Shown here piece after piece: positions 17,353-27,246 of a stretch of 64,000 nucleotides of DNA. Below the pieces are notes generated by a model. That model made no database searches and was not told the DNA's origin. It saw only the letters and a list, made by a program, of their open reading frames with translations. Position 1 is the first letter of the stretch; each line of letters starts with the position of its first letter. Source of the DNA: Ensifer adhaerens (GTDB lineage: Bacteria; Pseudomonadota; Alphaproteobacteria; Rhizobiales; Rhizobiaceae); contig OCMG01000002.1 of assembly GCA_900215285.1 (NCBI GenBank), positions 1 to 64,000 of the forward strand. The letters run 5' to 3'. Both the position numbers and the translations under genes were made by a program.

Positions 17353-18276
17353 CACGCATCTGCCTTTCTGCGGGTGACGAAATATTGCGCCATGGCCGCA
17401 ATGAGGATCAGCAGGAACAGGATTTCCGACGCCGCGGCCCCCAGGCCGAGATCCCAGCGCTGGAACGCCGTGTTGTAAATGTAGAGAACAATCGGCTTGG
17501 TGACATTGTTGGGACCGCCGCGCGTCATCAGCCAGGCCTGGCCGAAAAGCTGGAACTGCAGCACGATCTGGATGATGACCACCAGAACGAAGGTCCGCTT
17601 GATCGAAGGCAGCGTGATGGAGCGAAGCGTCTGCCACCGATTGGCGTTGTCGAGCGCCGCCGCTTCATAGATGTCCTGCGGAATTTGCTGCAGGGCGGAG
17701 AGAAAGAGCATCATCGGCAGGCCGATACACCACCAGACAGTGGCAATCGCGATTCCGGCCATCGCCAGATCCGGATCGGAAATGAAGGCCGGAGCCTTCG
17801 CGCCGAACAGGCCGAAGATCATCGAAAGAAGGCCGATATCGGGGATGTAGACGATACGCCAGATCAGAGTGACGATCGTGACCGAAAGCACGGAGGAGGA
17901 AAAGAACAGCGTTCGCAGCACCGCGGCGCTGCGGGTGCGCCTGTTCAGGCAGAGCGCAAGAAACAGCCCGATCAGGGCAAGCGCCGGGACTGTGAGGAAC
18001 ACGAAATAGAAGGTGTTCCAGATCGACTGAATGAAAATCTTGTCGCGGAAGAGCCGGGCGTAATTCTCGAGGCCGATGAAATGACCCGACGAAAAGGTGT
18101 CGGCCTTGTGAACGGAAAGCCACATGCCCCAGAAGAGCGGGAAGACGAGAAAAAGGACGAAGATCGTCAAATAAGGCGCAACGAACAGGAAATTGCGCCA
18201 CTGAGGCGCGTAGATGTCGACGCTTTTCGTCCGCGGACCGGGGCCGCGGGCATGGGCTGTATAGGCGCTAGTCGAC

Positions 18277-18284
<8 letters not shown>
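17352..18284 (-). CDS. Sugar ABC transporter permease (MalF-like)
   Basis: A 310-residue permease with hydrophobic helices (FLFVAPYLTIFVLFLVFPLF first) and the EAA-type loop IYEAAALDNANRWQTLRSITLP. The ATG at 18284 overlaps the ATPase gene's end by 8 bases. It is the first membrane subunit of the arabino-oligosaccharide importer. Confidence 0.9.
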
Positions 18285-19377
<1,093 letters not shown>

Positions 19378-19412
19378 TGTCTCTCCTCCCATGACCGGAC
19401 CGGCGACCCGGA

Positions 19413-20924
19413 TCAGACCTTGATCCGGATCATCTGGTAGGAATAGGGGGCAAACCTGGCCGAGAGGCTGCCATTCGCGAGGGATGCCGTGTCGGCCTTC
19501 TTCGGCGCGACATTCATCATGTCGGCTTCCGTGTTGACCGCTTTGATGTCGGCATGCGTCATGACCTGATGGTCGATGATGCTCGCATTCTTGCCGAAGG
19601 CGGCAATGTCGAACTCGGCTTCAACGTCCTTGTCCGAACGGTTGACGATGAAGAAGCTGACGGCGCCAGTCTTGTCGTCGTGAACGGCCGAGACGTCGAG
19701 GCAGGAAACGTCGCCTGCGACATCGCTCTTGTAGGTCGGGCCGGCGACCTTGAGATCGAGCGCCTTGCCGCGGCCATAGCGCGAGGCAAACATGTAGGGG
19801 TAGAAAATGGTCTGCCGCCAGGCAGCACCATTCGGCGAGGTCATGATGGGCGCAATCACGTTGACGAGCTGCGCGAGGCAGGCAATGCGCACGACATGCG
19901 AGCGGCGGATGAAGGTGTTCAGGATCAGGCCGACCTGAAGCACATCCTCGAAATTATAGATATCTTCGAGCAGCGGCGGGGCGAAGGGCCAGCCGTCTGC
20001 ACCTTCCAGCGTCTTCTTGTCCTGTTCCTTGGAATGATACCAGACGTTCCATTCGTCGAAGGAAATATAGACCTGCTTGGACGAACGCTTCTTGGCCTTG
20101 ATGTAATCGATGACGCCGGCCACCGACATGATGTAGTCGTCGAGCTTCTGGTTCATCGCCAGATAGTTCGGCGTGTTGTTGGCGTGGTTGTCGAAATACA
20201 TGTGCAGCGAGATGTAATCGACTTCGTTGTACGTATGGTCGAGAACGGTCGCTTCCCATTCCGGATAGGTCGGCATCTTCGCATTCGACGACCCGCAAAC
20301 GACGAGCTCCAGCGACTTGTCGAAGGCGCGCATGGCCTTTGCGGTTTCATGCGCAAGGCGGCCATATTCGTCGGCCGTCTTGTGGCCGATCTGCCAGGGG
20401 CCGTCCATCTCGTTGCCGAGGCACCAGAGCTTGACGTCGAAGGGCTCCTTGCGGCCGTTGGCAATGCGCTTGTCGCTCCATTCGGAGCCACCGGGATGGT
20501 TGGCATATTCGAGGAGATTGCGGGCTTCGTCGAGGCCGCGCGAGCCAAGGTTCACGGCGAGCATCATCTCAGTATTGGCGGAAACGCACCAGTCGGCGAA
20601 TTCATGAAGGCCGACTTCGTTGCTTTCGGACGTGTGCCAGGCGAGGTCGAGACGAACCGGGCGCCCTTCCTTCGGGCCGACGCCGTCTTCCCAGTTATAG
20701 GCCGAGACGAAGTTGCCACCGGGATAACGCACGATCGGAACGTCGATTTCCTTGATGAGATCGATCACGTCCTGACGCATGCCGCTTTCGTCGGCGGTGG
20801 CATGGCCGGGCTCGTAAATGCCCGTGTAAACCGCGCGGCCAAGATGCTCGATGAACGAGCCATAGAGCCTCGGGTCGATATCCGCGACAACAAACTGCGG
20901 ATGCGCCACAACGGACACCTTCAT
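19413..20924 (-). CDS. abfA: Alpha-L-arabinofuranosidase, GH51
   Basis: A 503-residue glycosidase with the GH51 layout. The acid/base is Glu172 in LWCLGNEMDGPWQ and the nucleophile is Glu291 in ISFDEWNVW. The N terminus DIDPRLYGSFIEHLGRAVY and the VRYPGGNFVSAYNWEDGVG block are family signatures. There is no signal peptide, so it acts in the cytoplasm on imported arabino-oligosaccharides. The start follows GGGAGGA. It is the first enzyme gene of the operon, 172 bases after the ArsR-type regulator. Confidence 0.95.
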   Translation of the reverse strand: MKVSVVAHPQFVVADIDPRLYGSFIEHLGRAVYTGIYEPGHATADESGMRQDVIDLIKEIDVPIVRYPGGNFVSAYNWEDGVGPKEGRPVRLDLAWHTSESNEVGLHEFADWCVSANTEMMLAVNLGSRGLDEARNLLEYANHPGGSEWSDKRIANGRKEPFDVKLWCLGNEMDGPWQIGHKTADEYGRLAHETAKAMRAFDKSLELVVCGSSNAKMPTYPEWEATVLDHTYNEVDYISLHMYFDNHANNTPNYLAMNQKLDDYIMSVAGVIDYIKAKKRSSKQVYISFDEWNVWYHSKEQDKKTLEGADGWPFAPPLLEDIYNFEDVLQVGLILNTFIRRSHVVRIACLAQLVNVIAPIMTSPNGAAWRQTIFYPYMFASRYGRGKALDLKVAGPTYKSDVAGDVSCLDVSAVHDDKTGAVSFFIVNRSDKDVEAEFDIAAFGKNASIIDHQVMTHADIKAVNTEADMMNVAPKKADTASLANGSLSARFAPYSYQMIRIKV

Positions 20925-21096
20925 GCATTCCTCCCATAAATATCATAAAAGACGATATGGATCGTCATTGCGGATACTAAACCGAAAAATCCGATGAAGG
21001 TCAAGGCATCGGCGCCAAAACTGGCCTCTCAAAATGCCAAAAACAAAGCAATATATTGATATATAGACATTATTTTAAATATCGGAAGATCTGATA
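20925..21096. promoter_or_regulatory. AT-rich regulatory spacer of the arabinofuranosidase operon
   Basis: This spacer is far more AT-rich than its surroundings (20940-21100). It contains AATATC (21078-21083) and GATATT (21093-21098) as an inverted pair that runs into the stop codon of the regulator gene. The enclosed ATCGGAA matches the TTCCGAT motif found twice in front of the regulator gene, and a partial copy (ATCCGAT) lies near 20989. An ArsR operator and the GH51 promoter are the likely content. Confidence 0.5.
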
Positions 21097-22023
21097 TTAT
21101 TCGATCTTCAGACGCAGGACGATGTCCTGATCGTAATTGCCGAAGCCCTTGCCGAAAATGTTGATGCCGCCGGGATGGGAGGCGTCGTCCTCAATACCTA
21201 TACGCACGCGCACCGAATGATGACCGGCGAGATCGAGATCGGCGAGTGTGACGTTGGAGATCTGCACACCGTCTACAAAAGTGCCGTCCGGACCGACGCG
21301 CCAGTTTTTCAGCTTGCCGTATTGCGACCCTTTGAGCTTCCACCAGTCCGGTGTGTAGACCCCACGCTTGTCGCCAAAATCGCCAGGCGAGGTCCATACG
21401 CCAACCTTTTTGCCGTTGATCGTCAGCGTGATGTCGGAAGGCCAGTCAGCGCTGGTGCCGGGGACTTCCGAACTCAATTCCACCGCCACTTCGAGTTCCT
21501 TGACGGCCGCATTGGAAAGCTTCGCATTGTTGGGAAACTGGTATTCCACGTAGCCCCGTGTGAACCAGATGAGCCCGGCCTTCATCCGATCCGGATCAAG
21601 AAGCGCATTGGGCACATCGAGCAAACCGATGATCCCGTCCGGCGAACAAAGCCCGCACGGCGCGGTGACTTCGAAGCTCGTGTAGAGACCCACAGGCATC
21701 GCCACTTCGATGAGATCCTTGCGCGGCTCGCGCACTTCGCTCTTGAAGACGACGATAACCTCCTCGACGGTAGCGCGACAGATTTTCTGGTTCCCTTTGC
21801 GCGCCTTTTGGGTCTCGCTCTGCAACAGACCCGCATCTTCAAGAATCTGGATATGCGTCGAGACGGTAGACTGGGGCAAATCAAGCAGAGCGGCAATGTC
21901 GTTCACATTCATCGGCCCGCGATCATGCAGCATTTTCAATATTGTAGCGCGCGCGGGCGAGGCAATGCCCTTCAAAACGGCATGATCGGTCTCAGGATCG
22001 ATGATGAGGAAATTCTTCGTCAT
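21097..22023 (-). CDS. ArsR-type HTH regulator with long C-terminal domain
   Basis: A 308-residue protein. Residues 1-90 form an ArsR-like winged HTH (VLKGIASPARATILKMLHDRG, then DIAALLDLPQSTVSTHIQIL). The remaining 200 residues form a soluble, beta-rich domain of unknown fold with CGLCSPDG, GYVEYQFPN and DITLTINGKKVGVWTSPGDF. Classic ArsR proteins are only about 100 residues, so the extra domain is probably the effector sensor. No metal-binding Cys pair of the ArsR type is seen in the HTH. It lies upstream of the GH51 operon on the same strand and probably represses it. Confidence 0.82.
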   Translation of the reverse strand: MTKNFLIIDPETDHAVLKGIASPARATILKMLHDRGPMNVNDIAALLDLPQSTVSTHIQILEDAGLLQSETQKARKGNQKICRATVEEVIVVFKSEVREPRKDLIEVAMPVGLYTSFEVTAPCGLCSPDGIIGLLDVPNALLDPDRMKAGLIWFTRGYVEYQFPNNAKLSNAAVKELEVAVELSSEVPGTSADWPSDITLTINGKKVGVWTSPGDFGDKRGVYTPDWWKLKGSQYGKLKNWRVGPDGTFVDGVQISNVTLADLDLAGHHSVRVRIGIEDDASHPGGINIFGKGFGNYDQDIVLRLKIE

Positions 22024-22038
22024 GGCGCTCTTTTATTA

Positions 22039-22070
22039 CGGAATTTCCGATTTGTATCCCGGTTTCCGAT
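22039..22070. promoter_or_regulatory. Candidate operator with repeated TTCCGAT
   Basis: Upstream of the ArsR-type gene, TTCCGAT occurs at 22045-22051 and 22064-22070, 19 bases apart (about two helical turns). The first copy is part of the inverted pair CGGAA-T-TTCCG (22039-22049). The same heptamer appears inverted at 21082-21088 before the GH51 gene, so it is the best candidate for this regulator's site. Confidence 0.45.
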
Positions 22071-22501
22071 GTTTGGAAAGCAGATTTGAAGGACAAAGAA
22101 CGGCCTCTTGCTTGGCAGACGTAGGAGGGAAAGGTCCCTGGCGGGCCCGTTTCGCCGTTGACATGTAACCCATCAGAGAGAGCCAATCCTCCGGCGAATG
22201 AGGGTTCGCGGCCGCTTCATGTCGGCTTCTTTACAATTCTAGTTTTTACTATATATTCGCTCCAACAAAAATCGAGGGAACCTGATGTGACATTGTCTAG
22301 AGCTGCGCGGCCCTTTGGCGGTGGCGCCTGTCCTGCTGATCGCTCGCCGGATGCTCTGGCGAAACCGGCTACACCCCAACCTCCCCTTGCCGCCATGCAA
22401 ACGCGTCTTGAGCACTGCACTCGTAACACCGCATCAGAACCGATCAGCATGCGGGGCGTGTCAGTCAATCGATCCTTCAACTCAAACACGGAACCGACGC
22501 C
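22071..22501. other. Non-coding interval before the esterase gene
   Basis: About 430 bases with no supported gene. Short open frames on both strands lack ribosome sites and family features. An AT-rich patch at 22228-22270 may hold the esterase promoter. Confidence 0.4.
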
Positions 22502-23521
22502 ATGAGTTCGTCTCCCTTGAAATGGATAGCCCGCGCCGCATGCCGGCTCCCGATCCCGATCATAAAGCTTCTCGGCGGCAAACCTTTCGAAATAGATGGC
22601 CAGCGCCTCGATCCCGTTGTCCAGTTCATGGTCCGCTTTTTCGCTGACCCGCCCGGCAAGCTGGCCTCGGTGGAAGAGACCCGCCATGGTTTCGACCTGC
22701 AGGGTAACTGGCTGACGCATCCGCCGGAGCCCAGCGTGACGATAGAGCCGTGGCTCATCGAAGGCCCAGCCGGACCGGTGCGCTGCGAGATCCACAGACC
22801 GGCTTCCCTGCCCCGCAGCAACGCGCCCGTTCTACTATTCTTCCATGGTGGCGGACATGTCGCCGGCTCGCTCGATTCTCACCGTGATGTCTGCCGACAG
22901 CTTGCGCATGACGGGCACTGCGGCGTCGTGGCCGTGGATTACCGCCTGGCACCTGAACATCGCTTTCCGGTTGGCATCAGGGATTGTCTGGCTGCCTATG
23001 ACGCTGTTGTCACGCAAGCCGCTTCCCTGGGCTTTGATCCACGCAGGATCGGCGTGGGCGGCGACAGCGCTGGCGGCAACGCGGCGGCCGTCGTTGCCCA
23101 GCAGCGCCGTACGGCAGACTATCCGCCGCGGCTGCAAATGCTCTGGGTTCCATGGTTGGACATGAGCAAGCAGTCGCGTTCCTATCAGCTTTTCGCGGAG
23201 GGGTTCTTTCTCGAGAAAGCGAAGATGGAGTGGTATACGGACCTTTACCTGAGTAAGCCGGACGACGCACTCGACCCTCTTGCCTCGCCGCTGCTGGGAA
23301 ACGTCGAGGGTGTCTGCCCTGCCGTGCTTCTGATTGCCGGCTTCGATCCCTTGCGGGATGAAGGCATTGCCTATGGCGAGAAGCTGAAGGCTGCGGGCGT
23401 GGCGACCCATGTGCAAGTCTTTACCGGTCTCGTGCATCCGTTCGTCAATGTCGCCGGCTTCGTTCCGGCGGCCAATGCCGCCTTCGTCGAAGCAACGCGC
23501 CTTCTGCGAGAGCGTCTCTGA
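22502..23521 (+). CDS. Alpha/beta-hydrolase, HSL-type esterase/lipase
   Basis: A 339-residue hormone-sensitive-lipase-like esterase. The HGGG oxyanion motif is in LFFHGGGHVAGSLDSH, the nucleophile Ser in GGDSAGGNAAA, the acidic residue in AGFDPLRDEG and the His in GLVHPFVNVAG. YRLAPEHRFP is a further family mark. There is no obvious signal peptide. The ribosome site before ATG 22502 is weak. It is followed by a TetR gene that may control it; the ester substrate is unknown, and hydroxycinnamate esters are a guess from nearby genes. Confidence 0.88.
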   Translation: MSSSPLKWIARAACRLPIPIIKLLGGKPFEIDGQRLDPVVQFMVRFFADPPGKLASVEETRHGFDLQGNWLTHPPEPSVTIEPWLIEGPAGPVRCEIHRPASLPRSNAPVLLFFHGGGHVAGSLDSHRDVCRQLAHDGHCGVVAVDYRLAPEHRFPVGIRDCLAAYDAVVTQAASLGFDPRRIGVGGDSAGGNAAAVVAQQRRTADYPPRLQMLWVPWLDMSKQSRSYQLFAEGFFLEKAKMEWYTDLYLSKPDDALDPLASPLLGNVEGVCPAVLLIAGFDPLRDEGIAYGEKLKAAGVATHVQVFTGLVHPFVNVAGFVPAANAAFVEATRLLRERL

Positions 23522-23817
23522 ACACTCGCTGGAAACCCGAACGTGCCACCAGCCCGCTTTTCGGGAATCGGTGGGGCTTGCGCCAATACGCATGTTCACC
23601 GGCACCAGTCATGGACTTTACTCCGACGCGCGACGCCCCGCCGAGAAGGCGCCGCGGCCTTTATGCTCGAAGTCACGCAATCGGAGCCGCCTCATGACCT
23701 TTGACCGCCGAGGCGGTACGATATAAGGGTCGCGCATTGCCCATCCGAAGCGCCGGACACGGCGCACGCAATTGCGCGCTTGCGTCCATCGTCCGAGGCA
23801 GTCCCTGGAACCCGCTC
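23522..23817. other. Non-coding interval between esterase and TetR genes
   Basis: 296 bases in which I see no gene, hairpin or repeat that stands out. The TetR frame is open from 23701, but the added residues look random. Confidence 0.4.
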
Positions 23818-24477
23818 ATGACCACCAAAGCAGCCGGCAAGACTCCGAAACACCAGAGCAAGGTCCGCCGTCCGACCAATGCGCGCGCCGTGGCGAGTTT
23901 CGAGAAGCTGTTGCAGGCCGCGTCGGATGTGCTGGCGGACACGGGTTTTGAGCGCCTCACGTCAAACGAGATCTGCGCGCGCGCGGGCCTCACGCCGCCG
24001 GCCTTCTATCATTACTTCAACAACAAATATGAAATCCTGGAAGAGCTGGCCGATCGGCTGATGCGCAAGCAGTACGACAGCTTTTCTGCCTGGTTTGCGG
24101 AGTTCTCCGAGAGTGGCAGTCGGCTGCCCTCGACCGACGCCCTTGAAAAGCTGTTCGAGGCGGCGGTTCAGATAGCGGCGCAGGAGCCGAGCGGCATGTG
24201 GACGATCCGTGCGCTGCGTGCATTGCCCAATCTGACGCATCTGAGACTGAAGTGGCAACGGATTTATGCCGACCAGATATTCGAAGCCGCGAAGCAGTTG
24301 GCGCCGGATGTTCCCGCCGACATCCTTTGGATGCGCGTCCGCATCATCGTAGAATTCGCCTATATCGTCGGCGAACTGGCGATCGAGGAAGACCGGATAC
24401 CGCAGGACATGCTCTTCAAGCAGGTCGGCCTTCTGTTTGGCGGAATCCTCGACAAGCTGGTCCTTCCGCAATCGTGA
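23818..24477 (+). CDS. TetR-family transcriptional regulator
   Basis: A 219-residue regulator. The N-terminal HTH is visible at about residues 20-65 (LLQAASDVLADTGFERLTSN, then ICARAGLTPPAFYHYFNNKYEIL). The C-terminal ligand domain is all-helical. The ATG at 23818 is chosen because family homology starts shortly after it. Its stop is 10 bases from the convergent aldehyde dehydrogenase stop. It may regulate the upstream esterase or the dehydrogenase. Confidence 0.85.
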   Translation: MTTKAAGKTPKHQSKVRRPTNARAVASFEKLLQAASDVLADTGFERLTSNEICARAGLTPPAFYHYFNNKYEILEELADRLMRKQYDSFSAWFAEFSESGSRLPSTDALEKLFEAAVQIAAQEPSGMWTIRALRALPNLTHLRLKWQRIYADQIFEAAKQLAPDVPADILWMRVRIIVEFAYIVGELAIEEDRIPQDMLFKQVGLLFGGILDKLVLPQS

Positions 24478-24487
24478 CACCCCAGCC

Positions 24488-25885
24488 TTATCGGGTCATG
24501 AACCGCGCCAGCCACCTTGCTGCCGCTCCGAAGGGCGGCGAAGCGAGGATGGATGGGTTGAATATCCGAATTTTTGCGATGCCACGCGCATGGGAAAAGC
24601 GCTTGAAGCCATCAAATCCGTGGTACGCCCCCAGACCCGACGGGCCGACCCCGCCGAAGGGCAGGTCGGTCTGCGCGATGTGTAGCAAGGTTCCGTTGAT
24701 GGTGACGTTGCCGGAAATGGTCTCCCGCAAGAGCCGTTTCTCCGCCTTGCGGTCATGCGTGAAGATATAGAGTGCCAGCGGACGATCCTTTCCGGCGACA
24801 AAGGCCATGGCATCTTCGAGTGTGTCGTAAGGGACAATGGGTAGAACAGGTCCGAAAATCTCCTCTCGCATCAAAAGGCAATCAGCCGGAGGGTTGATGA
24901 CCAGCGTCGGCGCGAGACGGCAACCGTCGCCCGACAGGTCGATCTTGCAGTTGAAGATCTCGGCGCCTCGTTCGCGCACTTCCTCAATTGCGCCCAGAAG
25001 ACGCGCCTGGAAGCGCTGGGCGATGAGGCTGGAGAAATCTGCGGCCTTCTTGTCAGCCGGGTAGAATCTCTCGATATCCGACACGAGAGCCTGTGTCAGC
25101 TGCGGCATCTTTTCGCGAGGGACCAGTACGTAATCGGGTGCAATACAGGTCTGACCGGCGTTCATCATCTTGCCGAAAGCGATGTCTCGGGCCGCCGCTT
25201 CCACCGGATAATCCGGCGCGATCACCGCCGGAGATTTCCCGCCCAGTTCCAGCGTCAGCGGCGTCAAGTGCTCTGCGGCGGCCACCATTACGCGCTTGCC
25301 GACAGCGGTGGAGCCGGTGAAGATCAGATGATCGAACGGCAGCGCCGAGAAGGCCTGTGCCACATCGACACCGCCTTCCATGACCGTCACCTCGGCAGGA
25401 GCGAAATATTTGGGAATGACACGCGCAAGCAGTGCGGAGGTTCTGGGCACGAGTTCCGAAGGCTTGATCATCGCGCGGTTCCCGGCTGCGAGTACATCAA
25501 CCAGGGGCCCCAGCGCCAGAAGGATCGGGTAATTCCACGGAACCATGATCCCCACGACCCCAAGCGGCTGGTACTGCACCCAATTGGATACCTGGAGGAA
25601 CTCGAGCGAACTGCCTCGCCGCCGGGGCCGCATCCAGCTCCGCAGATGCGCTCGGGCATGACGCAGCTCCGCCAGAAGCGGGGCAATTTCGAGAAGCGTT
25701 GTCTCATGCGGCGAACGCGTGCCGAAATCCTCCGCCACAGAAGCGCAGAACGAGCCGCCTTGTTCCTTGATCATCCGCCGCAAACGATCAAGCCTGTCGC
25801 GGCGAACCTCAAGGGAAGGGCAAGGCTCGGTCTGAAATGCGCTTCGCTGTCGTTCAAGCGCCGTTGTCAGTCTTTCGATTTCCAA
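24488..25885 (-). CDS. calB: Coniferyl-aldehyde-dehydrogenase-like NAD(P)-dependent aldehyde dehydrogenase
   Basis: A 465-residue aldehyde dehydrogenase. The general base Glu213 is in TLELGGKSPAV and the catalytic Cys247 in NAGQTCIAPDYV. GVVGIMVPWNYPILLALGPL and LPFGGVGPSGLGAYHG match the CALDH subgroup, which oxidises coniferyl and related aromatic aldehydes to ferulate-type acids. The start is uncertain: a TTG at 25885 with GGGAGC upstream gives a normal length, while an ATG at 26011 adds 42 residues that do not look like protein. It diverges from an AraC-type gene. Confidence 0.82.
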   Translation of the reverse strand: MEIERLTTALERQRSAFQTEPCPSLEVRRDRLDRLRRMIKEQGGSFCASVAEDFGTRSPHETTLLEIAPLLAELRHARAHLRSWMRPRRRGSSLEFLQVSNWVQYQPLGVVGIMVPWNYPILLALGPLVDVLAAGNRAMIKPSELVPRTSALLARVIPKYFAPAEVTVMEGGVDVAQAFSALPFDHLIFTGSTAVGKRVMVAAAEHLTPLTLELGGKSPAVIAPDYPVEAAARDIAFGKMMNAGQTCIAPDYVLVPREKMPQLTQALVSDIERFYPADKKAADFSSLIAQRFQARLLGAIEEVRERGAEIFNCKIDLSGDGCRLAPTLVINPPADCLLMREEIFGPVLPIVPYDTLEDAMAFVAGKDRPLALYIFTHDRKAEKRLLRETISGNVTINGTLLHIAQTDLPFGGVGPSGLGAYHGFDGFKRFSHARGIAKIRIFNPSILASPPFGAAARWLARFMTR

Positions 25886-26104
25886 ATTCTTGCTCCCAGA
25901 GCTCCGTTTGACGCAACGCTCTCCTTCAGCAGGCGGCGTGCGACCTCCATTTGCGAAGATAGCCCCCCAACGAGCAATGACAAGGGACCGGGAAGGACAG
26001 AGAGGGATCAATTCCGGCCAGATCAGCTTGTCATGCCTCAGTTATCGTGGTCTCCTTGCCCGAAGGAAGACAGAGCTTTCTGGAGTCGAACAGAGGGGGT
26101 CCCT

Positions 26105-27145
26105 GTGAAATCGGTCGATGCGCGCTATGTCACGGCAAACATACCCGCCTTCCTGATCCGCAGCCTGATGGCAACGCTTGAGGATTTCGGGCTCAATCCC
26201 TCGCGCCTGACCGTCGGGCTGGGGGTGACGACCGAGGACCTGGCCGATCCTGCCTGCCGAATCTCCTTTAGACAGGGACGCGAGATCGTTGTGAGAGCCA
26301 TTGCGATGGCCAAAGGCCGCGCGCTGGGACTCGAAACCGGCATCCGCGAGAAAATTACGTCTGTCGGCATGGTCGGTTATGCCATGTTGACGGCAGCGAC
26401 GGTGGGCGATGCGGTCAATGTCGGTCTTGAGCTGCAAAAGGACACCGGCAGCATGCTGGAATTCGACACGCGGGTTACGGCCGACTGCGTCGCCTACACG
26501 GCAGCCAGCCGTTTTCACGACCCCGAGATTTACACTTTTCTGGTGGAGGAGGCCTTTGCCAGCTTCATGGGCATAGGGCGCGAACTCGCGGGCGAAGGCT
26601 TTCGGCCGCTGCGCGTCGATCTCGCCTATGCGCCACCGCCCTACGCCGATGACTACGAACGGATCTTCGGCTGCCCAATCCGCTTCGGGCAGTTGGAAAA
26701 CGCGTTTGTCTGCGAGTCGGGACTGTACCGCATGCCCCTTCCCAGCGCCGACCCCTTCAGCCATCGTCAAGTGCTCGAATTCCTCGCCTATAGTAGCCGT
26801 CGCACACGGGTCGCGGTCGAAATCATTGAGTCGGTCGAGCGCGTTCTGCGGCAGAAGCTGCGCGAGCGCAACCACATCACGGACGTGGCGAAGGAACTGG
26901 GGATGAGCGAGCGATCGCTGCGCCGGCGGCTCGCCGAAAGCGGCGTCTCGTTCCAACTGCTTCTCGATGGTATTCGCAAGGCACGCGCACTGGAGCTTTT
27001 GGCCAATCCGGCCATGTCGGTAGAGCAGATTGCCTATGCGGTAGGTTTCACAGACCCCCATAATTTTCGCCGCGCTTTCCGGCGGTGGACAGGCTCTACC
27101 CCGGGCGCCATGCGGACCGACGTTGCGGCGATTTGGCCGGAATAG
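26105..27145 (+). CDS. AraC-family regulator with Arabinose_bd-type N-terminal domain
   Basis: About 346 residues from a GTG at 26105, preceded by AGAGGGGG. The N-terminal two thirds resemble the PF12625 sensor domain (LMATLEDFGLNPSRLTVGLG). The C-terminal 90 residues are an AraC double HTH (VAKELGMSERSLRRRLAESG and IAYAVGFTDPHNFRRAFRRW, ending TGSTPGAMR). An ATG at 26033 in frame is the alternative start. It diverges from the CALDH-like gene and precedes the kinase-aldolase operon, so it could act on either. Confidence 0.86.
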   Translation: MKSVDARYVTANIPAFLIRSLMATLEDFGLNPSRLTVGLGVTTEDLADPACRISFRQGREIVVRAIAMAKGRALGLETGIREKITSVGMVGYAMLTAATVGDAVNVGLELQKDTGSMLEFDTRVTADCVAYTAASRFHDPEIYTFLVEEAFASFMGIGRELAGEGFRPLRVDLAYAPPPYADDYERIFGCPIRFGQLENAFVCESGLYRMPLPSADPFSHRQVLEFLAYSSRRTRVAVEIIESVERVLRQKLRERNHITDVAKELGMSERSLRRRLAESGVSFQLLLDGIRKARALELLANPAMSVEQIAYAVGFTDPHNFRRAFRRWTGSTPGAMRTDVAAIWPE

Positions 27146-27246
27146 ACCCCATATCGGACACATCCGCCGCTTCATGGCCCCGGCTTTTCCCGTTAGCTTC
27201 ATGACAATTGGGTGAATGCGCGGGAAAGCGCTGACCTGCGGGAACG

